Notes under the pieces: generated by a model | Told to the model about the DNA's origin: nothing | Database searches by the model: none | The model's input: only the letters and a program-made list of their open reading frames with translations | Assembly (NCBI RefSeq): GCF_015101885.1 | Contig: NZ_CP062941.1 | Coordinates: forward strand, 3,658,001 to 3,722,000 | Reading direction: 5' to 3' | Source: Massilia litorea | GTDB lineage: Bacteria > Pseudomonadota > Gammaproteobacteria > Burkholderiales > Burkholderiaceae_D | DNA: 64,000 bases | Translations under genes and position numbers: made by a program | Shown: positions 1 to 7,862 of the stretch, one piece after another | Numbering within the stretch: the first letter of the stretch is position 1 | Layout: each line of letters begins with the position of its first letter

Positions 1-59
1 CCGTCAGCGGCAAGCGCGCCAATTCCGCGCTTACAATGGGCATCCAGACGCGCTTCTGA
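1..59 (+). CDS. C-terminal end of a probable outer-membrane beta-barrel protein (partial)
   Basis: Only the last 18 codons of a gene that begins before the window are present, ending in TGA at 57-59. The tail reads ...NSALTMGIQTRF. Counting back from the terminal Phe, every second residue is non-charged or hydrophobic (F, T, I, M, L). That is the alternating pattern, with C-terminal Phe, of the last strand of outer-membrane barrels recognised by the BAM machinery. A porin or similar barrel is a reasonable guess, but so little is visible that it could be another protein. Confidence 0.45.
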   Translation, partial: VSGKRANSALTMGIQTRF

Positions 60-92
60 TCGGCGGCGCGTCCAACCATTGCGGGAGGAAGC

Positions 93-1082
93 GTGAAAGC
101 ATGTATCGTCGGCGCCGGCGCCATCGGCGGCTTCATTGGAACCGGACTTGCCGCCAGCGGCCTGGCCGAGGTCAGCGCCTTCGCGCGCGGGGCGACGCTG
201 CAGGCCCTGAAGGAGCATGGCTGGCGCCTGCGGCGCGGCGAGATGCTGGTGCAGGCGCCGCTTGCGGCGGCCAGCGCCTCCGCCCATGAGTTGGGCGTGC
301 AGGGCCTGGTCGTGGTCGCCGTCAAGGGACCGGCGCTGGCGGCGGTTGCGGCGAGCATCGGGCCCCTGATCGGGCCTGAGACGATCGTACTGCCTGCCAT
401 GAACGGCGTGCCTTGGTGGTTCAGCCACGGGATCGCGGCCTTGGGCGATGCGCCGCTGGACAGCGTGGACCCGGACGGGCGCATCGCGGCCGCCATCCCG
501 CTGCGGCACGTGGTGGGTTGCGTGGTCCACGCCAGCACGGCGGTCGTCGAGCCGGGGCTGGTGCAGCACAAGATGGGGCAGGGTCTGATCATCGGCGAGC
601 CGGCTGCCGGCCCGTCGGCCCGGGTGCGCGACCTGGGCGGCCTGCTCGAGGCGGCGGGCTTCGAGGTGACGCTGTCGGACGACATCCGCTACGACGCCTG
701 GTACAAGCTGTGGGGGAACATGACCATGAACCCGGTGTCCGCGCTGACCGGCGCCACCGCCGACAGGCTGCTCGACGATCCGCTGGTGCTCGCCTTCTGC
801 AGCGCCGCGATGCGCGAAGCCTCCGCCATCGGCGAACGCATCGGCTGCCGGGTCGAGCAGACGGCCGAAGACCGCCAGGCCGTCACGCGCAAACTCGGCG
901 CTTTTAAAACCTCGATGCTGCAGGACGTCGAAGCGGGCCGGCCGATCGAACTCGACAGCATCGTCGGCGCCGTGCACGAGATCGGGCGGCGCGTCGGCGT
1001 GCCCACGCCGAACATCGATGCGATCCTCGGCCTGACGCGCCTGTTCGGGCGCGTGCACGGCCTGTATCCGCAGGCAAGCTAA
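93..1082 (+). CDS. 2-dehydropantoate 2-reductase family protein (PanE/ApbA-like)
   Basis: This is a 329-residue NADPH-dependent ketopantoate-reductase-family enzyme, expected to act in the cytoplasm. The N-terminus carries a Rossmann GxGxxG motif (GAGAIGG, residues 7-13). The segment WYKLWGNM contains the Lys (about K205) and Asn (about N209) that are conserved in the family active site. A GGAGGAAGC ribosome-binding stretch precedes the ATG. Length is normal. Many Burkholderiales carry several paralogues of this family, some acting on other 2-oxo acids, and no other pantothenate gene is adjacent, so the substrate is not certain. Its stop overlaps by 4 bases the stop of the convergent cupin gene, and a REP palindrome lies just beyond. 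Confidence 0.85.
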   Translation: MKACIVGAGAIGGFIGTGLAASGLAEVSAFARGATLQALKEHGWRLRRGEMLVQAPLAAASASAHELGVQGLVVVAVKGPALAAVAASIGPLIGPETIVLPAMNGVPWWFSHGIAALGDAPLDSVDPDGRIAAAIPLRHVVGCVVHASTAVVEPGLVQHKMGQGLIIGEPAAGPSARVRDLGGLLEAAGFEVTLSDDIRYDAWYKLWGNMTMNPVSALTGATADRLLDDPLVLAFCSAAMREASAIGERIGCRVEQTAEDRQAVTRKLGAFKTSMLQDVEAGRPIELDSIVGAVHEIGRRVGVPTPNIDAILGLTRLFGRVHGLYPQAS

Positions 1083-1768
1083 GGGCCAGTAGCGTGGGCG
1101 GATCCTCCGCCCACGCTACAGCTCAGGTGCCCGGTCTTCAGGTAGAAGGTGACGCCCTCGGGGCCCGCCTTCCAGTCCGGCTGGTCGCCGGCGGGCAAAC
1201 GCAACCACGTGCCGCGTTCATGGAATCCATTCTCGACGACGATCGCGCCCGCGAGCACGAACAGCTCGGCGCCGCCTGCCGCCGGCAGGCCGAGCGCCTG
1301 GCCGGCATCGACACGCTGCAGGGACACCTGTTCGGCCTCGCTCGAAAACAGCTGGCACACCGAACGCTCGCCTGCACGCGTCCAGGCCGACGGATCGCCC
1401 GTGTCGATCTGCACCCGGCGGCTGTCATCCGGCGCCATCTGCCACAACTTCACGAAAATGAGCGCGCCCTCGCGGCTGGCCGGCCGATGGCTGGAGCCGG
1501 GCGGGTTGCGCAGGTACCAGCCTTGGGTGAAATCGCCGCTCTCGTCGGAAAAGACGCCGTCCAGCACCAGGATCTCCTCGCCGCCCGGGTGCGCATGGGG
1601 CGGGAAGGTAGAATCCGAGGCGTAACGCACGATGCTGGTGGCGCGCGCCTTTTCGGCACCGACGCGGTCGAGCATCACGCGCTCGACGCCGGGCTGGGGC
1701 GAGGCGACCCATTCATAGTGCTGCGGGGTGACGATGGCGCGCTGCGAAAAATCGGCGTTGACGAGCAT
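1079..1768 (-). CDS. Double-cupin protein (ChrR-like cupin)
   Basis: This is a 229-residue protein with two cupin barrels in tandem. The first contains a metal-binding-type stretch (PPHAHPGGEEILVLDG, near residues 56-71) resembling the cupin of ChrR anti-sigma factors and acetylacetone dioxygenase-like proteins. The second is degenerate (ELFVLAGAIVVENG). The substrate is unknown. The last codons (about CSVGGGSAHAT) are encoded by a perfect REP-like palindrome at 1089-1119. The natural protein probably ended near ...FYLKTGHL, and the tail is repeat-derived. The gene is convergent with the reductase and overlaps it by 4 bases. Confidence 0.75.
   Translation of the reverse strand: MLVNADFSQRAIVTPQHYEWVASPQPGVERVMLDRVGAEKARATSIVRYASDSTFPPHAHPGGEEILVLDGVFSDESGDFTQGWYLRNPPGSSHRPASREGALIFVKLWQMAPDDSRRVQIDTGDPSAWTRAGERSVCQLFSSEAEQVSLQRVDAGQALGLPAAGGAELFVLAGAIVVENGFHERGTWLRLPAGDQPDWKAGPEGVTFYLKTGHLSCSVGGGSAHATGP
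1089..1119. repeat. REP-like palindrome (GTAG class)
   Basis: A perfect 14-bp stem (1089-1102 with 1106-1119) closes a 3-base loop. The arm begins GTAGCGTGGGC, matching the GTAG plus GTGGGC core of the other repeats in this window (2897-3049, 8327, 53515). It lies inside the last codons of the cupin gene on the minus strand and just after the stop of the plus-strand reductase gene. Confidence 0.8.
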
Positions 1769-1895
1769 GGCATCCTCCGTTGGCGATGCCGGTATTGTAA
1801 AGCGGCGCTCTCCGGCCCGGCATGGTCAGGCGTGGCATAATCGAAGCCCGGGTTGCGCACGCCGCGCACCCGCCGTCCAGACGAAAGGAAAAACG

Positions 1896-2195
1896 ATGGT
1901 GCTCGAGAGTGCGGAACTGCTGATCAAGGCCGGCATGGAAGAAGAATTCGAGGCGGCGCTGCGCGAAGCGACGCCGCTGTTCAGGCGCGCGCGTGGCTGC
2001 GAGGGCATGCAGGTACAGCGCGGTATCGAGAATCCGCTGGCCTACCGTTTGCTGGTGAAATGGCAGACGCTCGAGGACCATACCGTCCACTTCCGCGGCA
2101 GCGAGGATTTCCAGGCCTGGCGCCGCCTGGTGGGCCACTGCTTCGACGGCGCACCCGAGGTCACCCATCTGCGCACTGTGCACGAGGGTTTCTGA
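1896..2195 (+). CDS. Antibiotic biosynthesis monooxygenase (ABM) domain protein
   Basis: This is a 99-residue ferredoxin-like alpha/beta protein of the ABM/YgiN class. It starts MVLESAELLIKAGMEEEFE and contains the typical GCEGMQVQRGIENPLAYRLLVKWQ strand-helix region, split here at about residues 33-55. The start at 1896 is chosen because AAAGGA lies 7-12 bases upstream and because the residues before it in the longer frame have no family similarity. Members are usually small dimeric enzymes or stress proteins acting on quinones or reactive metabolites. The substrate is not predictable. It is followed after 7 bases by the SRAP gene and may be co-transcribed with it. Confidence 0.8.
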   Translation: MVLESAELLIKAGMEEEFEAALREATPLFRRARGCEGMQVQRGIENPLAYRLLVKWQTLEDHTVHFRGSEDFQAWRRLVGHCFDGAPEVTHLRTVHEGF

Positions 2196-2202
2196 TCCAG
2201 CC

Positions 2203-2886
2203 ATGTGCGTCAACTACCGTCCGCCCACGCCGGAACAATTCGGCACCCTGGGCGCCTTCAGCGACCTGCCGGCCGACTGGCGCTGGCCGGAAGAGACCTG
2301 GAAGGATTACCTGGCGCCGATCCTGCGCCTGGACGCCGACGGCCGCCCATCCGCCTGCCTCGCAAGCTACGGCATGGTTCCGAGGCGCCAGATTCCGCCC
2401 GAGATCAAACCCTTCGACACCATGAACGCGCGCGCCGAATCGCTGGGCGAACGGCGCTCCTTCGCGCCCGCCTGGCGCCGCCTGCAGCTGTGCGCGGTGC
2501 CGATGGCCTGGTTCTACGAACCCTGCTACGAGAGCGGGCGCGCGGTGCGCCACGCGATCGGCATGCAGGATGAGTCGCTGTTCTATGTGGCAGGACTGTG
2601 GCGCGACTGGCCCGAGGCCGACGGCACGGTCACGTCCTCCTTCACCCAGATCACCATCAACGCCGACGAGCACGCGCTGATGCGGCGCATGCACAAGCCG
2701 GACGACGAGAAGCGTTCGCTCGTGATCCTTCCGCATGACGAGGTGAACGACTGGCTCGCCTGCACCGACCTCGAACTGGCGCGCAGCTTCCTGCGCCACT
2801 ATCCGGCGGAGAATATGCGCGACTGGCCGGCGCCGCCCGTGTCGCGCAAGGCGGTCGAGACTTCGCCGAATTTCGAATTGTTTTGA
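2203..2886 (+). CDS. SOS response-associated peptidase (SRAP, YedK/HMCES family)
   Basis: This 227-residue SRAP protein shields abasic sites in single-stranded DNA by forming a covalent thiazolidine link through its N-terminal cysteine. Cys2 is present directly after the initiator Met. The conserved Asn lies in NARAE (about N75), the active-site Glu in WFYE (about E106), and the likely catalytic His in RMHKP (about H164). All key positions of the family are therefore intact. No LexA box was recognised upstream, and it may share a transcript with the ABM gene 7 bases before it. A long REP inverted repeat starts 11 bases after its stop. Confidence 0.88.
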   Translation: MCVNYRPPTPEQFGTLGAFSDLPADWRWPEETWKDYLAPILRLDADGRPSACLASYGMVPRRQIPPEIKPFDTMNARAESLGERRSFAPAWRRLQLCAVPMAWFYEPCYESGRAVRHAIGMQDESLFYVAGLWRDWPEADGTVTSSFTQITINADEHALMRRMHKPDDEKRSLVILPHDEVNDWLACTDLELARSFLRHYPAENMRDWPAPPVSRKAVETSPNFELF

Positions 2887-2896
2887 GGGCCGCATA

Positions 2897-3049
2897 ACGT
2901 AGGGTGGGCACTTGTGCCCACGCGGGACACAGCGTGACGGTTCGCGGCGGATGGTCTTGCGGAATGTGGCCGGTCATCCGCCGCGTATTCCTTTTGTGTA
3001 ACCGATCTGCATCCGTTCGACCGCGTGGGCACAAGTGCCCACCCTACGT
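2897..3049. repeat. REPIN-like element: two inverted REP copies
   Basis: Two 29-base REP copies lie in perfect inverted orientation (2897-2925 and 3021-3049). Each is itself a palindrome with core GTGGGCAC-TT-GTGCCCAC and begins ACGTAGG. The 95-base spacer holds a second perfect 11-bp inverted repeat (2943-2953 with 2975-2985), so the whole unit can fold into one long nested hairpin. This doublet arrangement is characteristic of REPINs mobilised by RAYT transposases. No RAYT gene is visible in the window. The right copy supplies the stop codon of the Nudix gene. Confidence 0.85.
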
Positions 3050-3688
3050 GCGCGCCGCCAGCCAGCGCTCGAGCGCCGTGATCACCTGGGCATCGTTCGG
3101 ATGGTCCGCCACCTGGCGCAGCTGCGCCAGCGGCACCAGGTGCACGGCCTGCGACTCCCAGCCCATGTGGGCCGGGCTGCCGCCGATGCGGCGCGCGACG
3201 TAGTAGCGCGTGTAGGTGAGCGTGCGTTTCGCGTCCAGCAGGTAGCCGACGATCTCGATCTGCAGTCCGGACTCCTCGAAGGCTTCGCGCACGCAGGCGC
3301 AGGGCAGGCTGGTGCCGGGATCGAGCCGGCCCTTCGGGAAGGTCGCCGCATAGCCGCCGAAGCCGTTCGAGGGCGCCACCAGCCACACGCGGCCATCCTT
3401 TTCCAGGATGACGGCGCCCGCGGCGGCGGCCAGGCCGGGCGGCAGCGCGAAGGGCGGTTCGGCGAGCTCCGGATAGGCGGCGCAGCTGCTCCATCCGTGC
3501 GCGCCGGCGGGGGCATCGTCCCAGGGCGTGAATGCGATCCCGTTCAGCGCGGCCGGCAAGGCGCCGCCGGGGACGACCGTCGCAACTTGCGTGGCATCTT
3601 CCCAGTGCGACAAGGGCGTGGGTGTCGAGGGATTGCGGATGTGGACGGCGCCGCCGTCGTCGTTCGGGTGGGGGTGGAAAGTCGTCAT
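3044..3688 (-). CDS. Nudix hydrolase
   Basis: This 214-residue protein has a C-terminal Nudix domain. The Nudix box spans about residues 120-142: G120, then RLDPG, T126, seven residues, and R134 E135 A F E138 E139 S G L. The metal-binding Glu residues of the REUXEE core are present, but the first Glu of the classical GX5E part is Thr126. The roughly 85 residues before the fold are not recognisable. The family hydrolyses nucleoside diphosphates linked to another moiety; the substrate is unknown. Its TAG stop (3044-3046) lies within the GTAG of the right REP copy of the neighbouring REPIN. It is 8 bases beyond the stop of the truncated haemoglobin gene on the same strand, so the two may be co-transcribed. 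Confidence 0.85.
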   Translation of the reverse strand: MTTFHPHPNDDGGAVHIRNPSTPTPLSHWEDATQVATVVPGGALPAALNGIAFTPWDDAPAGAHGWSSCAAYPELAEPPFALPPGLAAAAGAVILEKDGRVWLVAPSNGFGGYAATFPKGRLDPGTSLPCACVREAFEESGLQIEIVGYLLDAKRTLTYTRYYVARRIGGSPAHMGWESQAVHLVPLAQLRQVADHPNDAQVITALERWLAART

Positions 3689-3695
3689 GGCCCGT

Positions 3696-4070
3696 TTACA
3701 CTAGCTCGGCCCGGCCGAAATAGCCGTACTGCAGGCTGGTGGCGATGCGCCGCGCCGCCAGCAGGAATTCGTCGGCGACTTCCGGCTGGAACAGGCGCCG
3801 CACATGCCCCTCGAACAAGGCCAGCCAGCGCCTGAAATGTTCGAGCTCGATCCCCTGCAGCGCCATGTGCTTGCCGAACACGTTGCCCTTGAATTCGCCG
3901 CTGGAGAGCATGACCGAACACCAGAAATCGACCATGCGCTCGAGATGCGGCGCCCAGTTGGCGCCGATGGCGCCGTCGAACACCGGCTGCAGCACGCTGT
4001 CGCGCCGGATGTCGGTATAAAAATCGTTGACGAGGGTGGCGATCGCGTCGCGGTTCAGTTCGGTGTACAT
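3696..4070 (-). CDS. Group III truncated haemoglobin
   Basis: This is a 124-residue globin of the truncated group III (P) type, a small haem protein that binds oxygen or nitric oxide. The likely proximal haem ligand is His78 in LEHFRRWL, and Tyr18 in NDFYTDI fits the B10 position. The start at 4070 (MYTELNRD) is preferred. A longer frame opens at 4109, but that ATG lies inside the stem of the terminator of the upstream gene, and the extra 13 residues are mostly encoded by its U-tract. No strong ribosome-binding site is visible. The Nudix gene follows on the same strand. Confidence 0.85.
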   Translation of the reverse strand: MYTELNRDAIATLVNDFYTDIRRDSVLQPVFDGAIGANWAPHLERMVDFWCSVMLSSGEFKGNVFGKHMALQGIELEHFRRWLALFEGHVRRLFQPEVADEFLLAARRIATSLQYGYFGRAELV

Positions 4071-4088
4071 GGTGCTGGCGGGTCGATG

Positions 4089-4120
4089 AAAAAAAATGGC
4101 GCCGGACACGCCGGCGCCAT
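4089..4120 (-). terminator. Rho-independent terminator of the indolepyruvate oxidoreductase gene
   Basis: A perfect 10-bp GC-rich stem (4096-4105 with 4111-4120) closes a 5-base loop. On the minus strand it is followed by a run of eight T. It lies 41 bases after the oxidoreductase stop codon. Confidence 0.9.
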
Positions 4121-4160
4121 CATTGTGGCAGATTCACCCGTTGACCGCCCGAAGTCGCTG

Positions 4161-7100
4161 TCAGCCCGCCGCGCGCTGGATCGCGATCGCGATCGTCGGC
4201 GAGTTGAACTGCCGGACAAGCTCGGCCTGCTCCTTCTGCACCGCCGCCAGGTTGGCCAGCTTGACGTGGCCATAGCCGCGGATCTTCTCGGGCAGCCCGG
4301 CCAGCTTCAGTGCCGCATCGCGGTTGTGCTGGGTGAGGCCGCTTGCCAGCGACTGCACGAGTGCGATGTACTCGTCGCGCAGGGCGCGCTCGGTCTTGCG
4401 CTCGGCCGTATAGCCGAACAGGTCGAAGGGCGTCGCCCGCAGGAATTTCAGGTGGCGCAGCACCTCGAAGCCGCGCATCATCCACGGGCCGAAAGTGCGC
4501 TTGGCGGGAATCCCGGTGCCGGGGCGCTTTTTCGACACCAGCGGCGCGGCCAGGTGGAACTGCAGCGTGTAGTCGCCTTCGAACTGGTCGGCGATTAGCT
4601 TGCGGAAGGCCGGGTCGGCGTGCAGGCGCGCGACTTCGTACTCGTCCTTGTAGGCCATGAGCTTGTACAGGTTGCGCGCCACGGCCCGGGTGATCGGCAG
4701 CTTCGAGGCGCTGCCGGCAATCTCGCGCTCCTTGCCTTCGATGGCGCCGACCAGCTGCACATAACGCCCGGCATAGGCCGCGTCCTGGTAGGCGGCGAGC
4801 TGCTCGCGGCGGAAGGCCACCATCTCTTCCAGCGACTTCGGCGCGGCGAACTGGATGACCTGCGCCTCCGGGCGCCGCAGGCGGACCAGCGCGTCCTTGT
4901 CGGCTGCCAGCACGCGGCCGACGGTGAAGGCGCGCTTGTTCATGTCGATCGCTACGTTGTTCAATTCGATGGCGCGCATCATCGCGGGCAAACCCACCGG
5001 GATCAGTCCGTGCTGCCAAGCGTAACCCATCAGGAGGATGTTGGCGACGATCGGGTCGCCCAGCACGTCGAAGGCGACATCCTGTGCGTTCAGCACGAAG
5101 GTCTCCGCTTCGCTGGCGGAGGCATGGATCTTTGCCAGCAAATCTTCCTTCGGCACAATGGCGTCCGGGTTGCCGGTGAATTCGGCGGTCGGGATTTCGC
5201 GTTCGTTGGCGACGACTTTCGTCACGTCGCGCCGCATCACGGCGAGCGCGTCCGGCATGGCGGCCACCACCAGGTCGCAGGCGAGGATGGCGTCGGCCTG
5301 CTGCAGGTCGATCCGCACCTGGTTCAGGCGCGCCGGCGATGCGGCCAGGCGCACGTGCGACATCACGGCGCCGCCTTTCTGGGCGAAACCCATGAAGTCC
5401 AGGGTCGAGGCGCCTTTGCCTTCCAGGTGGGCCGCCATCGTGATCAGGGCGCCGACCGTGACCACGCCGGTGCCGCCGACACCGGCCACCAGCAGTTCGA
5501 AGGGGCGGGCGAAATCGTGCGGCAGCGGCGCCGGATGGCGCGCCAGGACCGCTTCCAGGTCGGCCAGGGTGACGTTTGCTGCGGCCGGCTTTTTCAGCTT
5601 GCCGCCCATGACCGACACAAAACTCGGGCAAAACCCTTCGACGCAGGAGTAATCCTTGTTGCACGAGGATTGCTCGATCTGGCGCTTGCGGCCCAGTTCC
5701 GTCGCCAAAGGCAGGATCGACAGGCAGTTCGACTGCACGCCGCAATCGCCGCAGCCTTCGCAGACGGCCGGGTTGATGACCATGCGCTTCGGCGGGTCCG
5801 GGAACTCGACGTGGGTACCCTTGTTCTTCTTGCGGCGCCGGCGTTTCTCCGCCGCGCAGGTCTGGTCGTAGACGAGGACGGTGACGCCCTCCATTTCGCG
5901 CATGCGGCGCTGCAGGGCATCGAGTTCGCTGCGGTGGTGCACGGTGACGCCGGGCGGCAGGGCGACGCCCGCGTATTTTTCCGGTTCGTCGGTGACCACC
6001 ACCGCATAGGCCGCGCCTTCGCTGACGACCTGCTGCAGGATCTGCGGCACCGTGAGTTTACCGTCCACCGGCTGGCCGCCGGTCATCGCGACCGCGTCGT
6101 TGTACAGGATTTTATAGGTGATGTTGGTGCGCGCGGCGATGGCCTGGCGGATCGCCAGGTAACCCGAGTGGTAGTAGGTCCCGTCGCCCAGGTTCTGGAA
6201 CACGTGCTTCTCGTTGGTGAAGCGCGAGGCGGCGACCCAGGGCACGCCTTCGCCGCCCATCTGGGTCAGGTTCACGGTCGAACGGTCCATCCAGGTCGCC
6301 ATGAAGTGGCAGCCGATGCCGGCCATGGCGCGGCTGCCTTCGGGTACCTTGGTCGAGGTATTGTGCGGGCAGCCCGAGCAAAAATAGGGCGTGCGCTTGA
6401 CGGCGTCGCCCTTGTTCGACAACACGTCGGCCTTGCAGAAGGCCGGCAGGTGCTGCTCCAGCCTCAGGGCCGGAAAGCGCGGGCCGAGCCAACCGATCAG
6501 GGCGGGGGCGATGCGCGAGGGGCGCAGCTCGCCGATGGCGGACAGCAGCGGCGCGCCGTCGAGGCGGGTCTTGCCCAGGATGGCAGGGCGCGTGTCAGGC
6601 GGCAGGTTGTAGAAGGCGCTTTTCAGCTGCTCTTCCATGACCGCGCCTTTTTCTTCGACCACCAGCAGTTCTTCCAGGCCCTGGGCAAAGGCGAGCAGGC
6701 GCGTGCGCTCGAGCGGATAGGTGAGGCCGGGCTTGTAGATGCGCACGCCCAGCTCGTCCAGGCGCGCTGTCGTCAGGTCCATGCGCTCGAGCGCCTCCAT
6801 CAGGTCCAGGTAGGCCTTGCCGGCGCTGAGGATGCCGACCCGTGCGGCGGGCGCGGCGACGATCGTGCGGTCGACCGAGTTGACGGCGGCAAAGGCGGCG
6901 ATTGCGCGCAGCTTTTCCTCGGTGCGGGCTTCGAGGGCAAGGCTGGGCAGGTCGGGCCAGCGCATGTGCAGGCCATCGGGTGGATACACATAGTCCGGTT
7001 TGGCCGCGAAGGGCGCCGGCGGACGCACCTCGATCACGGCGCCGCCTTCGACGGTCTCGGAGATCGCCTTGAAGCCGACCCAGGCACCGCTGTAACGCGA

Positions 7101-7733
7101 CATCGCCCAGCCGTAGAGGCCGAATTCCGTGTATTCCTCGATGTTTGCCGGGTTCAGTACCGGCATCGACCAGGCCATCAGCGCCTGTTCGCTCTGGTGC
7201 GGCATCGACGAGGAGACGCAGCCGTGGTCGTCGCCGAGCACGACCAGCACGCCGCCCAGGGGCGAGCTGCCATAGGTATGGCCGTGCTTGAGCGCGTCCG
7301 CGGCACGGTCCACGCCCGGGCCCTTGCCGTACCACATCGCGAACACGCCATCGACCTTGCGCTGCGGATCGGCGCCGACCTGCTGGGTGCCCATGACGGC
7401 GGTTGCGCCCAGCTCTTCGTTAATTGCAGGCAGGAATTCAATGGCGTGCTCTTGCAGGATCTTGCTCGCGCGCCAGGCTTCCTGGTCGACGGCGCCGAGC
7501 GGGGAACCGCGGTAGCCGCTGATGAAGCCGGCGGTATTCAGGCCGGCGCCGGCGTCGAGCCGCTTCTGCATGATCGCCATGCGCAGCAGGGCCTGGGTGC
7601 CCGTGATGAAGACGCGGCCGGTCTCGCTGACGAGGTTGTCGTCGAGGCGGTAGTCGGGGTAAACCAGGTCCGCATCGAGCTGCGGGCTGAGTTGCTGGGC
7701 GTGCTTGGGGATGTCTCCCATCGATGTCTCCAT
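4161..7733 (-). CDS. Indolepyruvate ferredoxin oxidoreductase, fused alpha-beta type
   Basis: This 1190-residue protein is a fusion of the subunits of indolepyruvate (aryl pyruvate) oxidoreductase. It would decarboxylate aryl pyruvates from aromatic amino acids to aryl-acetyl-CoA using thiamine diphosphate and iron-sulfur centres. Order: pyrimidine-binding and TPP domains (to about residue 600, with CSGCPHNTS near 451), a cysteine motif CEGCGDCGVQSNC near 657-669, a second Cys cluster near 690-705, then the gamma domain beginning at GVGGTGVVTVG near 749, and a C-terminal extension. The length fits the fused beta-proteobacterial form. A divergent Lrp-family gene 129 bases away is the likely regulator. 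The gene ends in a strong terminator at 4089-4120. Confidence 0.88.
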   Translation of the reverse strand: METSMGDIPKHAQQLSPQLDADLVYPDYRLDDNLVSETGRVFITGTQALLRMAIMQKRLDAGAGLNTAGFISGYRGSPLGAVDQEAWRASKILQEHAIEFLPAINEELGATAVMGTQQVGADPQRKVDGVFAMWYGKGPGVDRAADALKHGHTYGSSPLGGVLVVLGDDHGCVSSSMPHQSEQALMAWSMPVLNPANIEEYTEFGLYGWAMSRYSGAWVGFKAISETVEGGAVIEVRPPAPFAAKPDYVYPPDGLHMRWPDLPSLALEARTEEKLRAIAAFAAVNSVDRTIVAAPAARVGILSAGKAYLDLMEALERMDLTTARLDELGVRIYKPGLTYPLERTRLLAFAQGLEELLVVEEKGAVMEEQLKSAFYNLPPDTRPAILGKTRLDGAPLLSAIGELRPSRIAPALIGWLGPRFPALRLEQHLPAFCKADVLSNKGDAVKRTPYFCSGCPHNTSTKVPEGSRAMAGIGCHFMATWMDRSTVNLTQMGGEGVPWVAASRFTNEKHVFQNLGDGTYYHSGYLAIRQAIAARTNITYKILYNDAVAMTGGQPVDGKLTVPQILQQVVSEGAAYAVVVTDEPEKYAGVALPPGVTVHHRSELDALQRRMREMEGVTVLVYDQTCAAEKRRRRKKNKGTHVEFPDPPKRMVINPAVCEGCGDCGVQSNCLSILPLATELGRKRQIEQSSCNKDYSCVEGFCPSFVSVMGGKLKKPAAANVTLADLEAVLARHPAPLPHDFARPFELLVAGVGGTGVVTVGALITMAAHLEGKGASTLDFMGFAQKGGAVMSHVRLAASPARLNQVRIDLQQADAILACDLVVAAMPDALAVMRRDVTKVVANEREIPTAEFTGNPDAIVPKEDLLAKIHASASEAETFVLNAQDVAFDVLGDPIVANILLMGYAWQHGLIPVGLPAMMRAIELNNVAIDMNKRAFTVGRVLAADKDALVRLRRPEAQVIQFAAPKSLEEMVAFRREQLAAYQDAAYAGRYVQLVGAIEGKEREIAGSASKLPITRAVARNLYKLMAYKDEYEVARLHADPAFRKLIADQFEGDYTLQFHLAAPLVSKKRPGTGIPAKRTFGPWMMRGFEVLRHLKFLRATPFDLFGYTAERKTERALRDEYIALVQSLASGLTQHNRDAALKLAGLPEKIRGYGHVKLANLAAVQKEQAELVRQFNSPTIAIAIQRAAG

Positions 7734-7862
7734 TGTTTTCTTGTCTGCGGCGCATACGCCTGCGGGCTTGCGACAATCTTAATGACTCGTCCGGAACAAT
7801 TTTTCCTGTTTTTGCGCTTTTGGCGCTAGAATCGGCAAATCATTCCTGAAGTGGCGGTCAAA
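7734..7862. promoter_or_regulatory. Divergent promoter region between the oxidoreductase and lrp genes
   Basis: This 129-base gap must hold the promoters of both divergent genes. It is visibly more AT-rich between about 7780 and 7845 than its surroundings. A GGAA-N6-TTCC inverted repeat (7793-7806) is a possible operator for the Lrp-type regulator. Lrp sites are degenerate, so this is only a candidate. Confidence 0.35.

Noticed and set aside
2897..3049. Inverted repeats as the ends of an insertion sequence or a CRISPR unit.
   Set aside because: The 95-base interior encodes nothing, each arm is itself a palindrome and similar single copies lie elsewhere, which fits REP/REPIN instead.
4620..7829. 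A 1069-residue open frame antisense to the indolepyruvate oxidoreductase.
   Set aside because: Long antisense frames arise from GC-rich codon usage. The sense strand has clear domains, and the antisense product is Arg/His/Asp-rich with no family resemblance.
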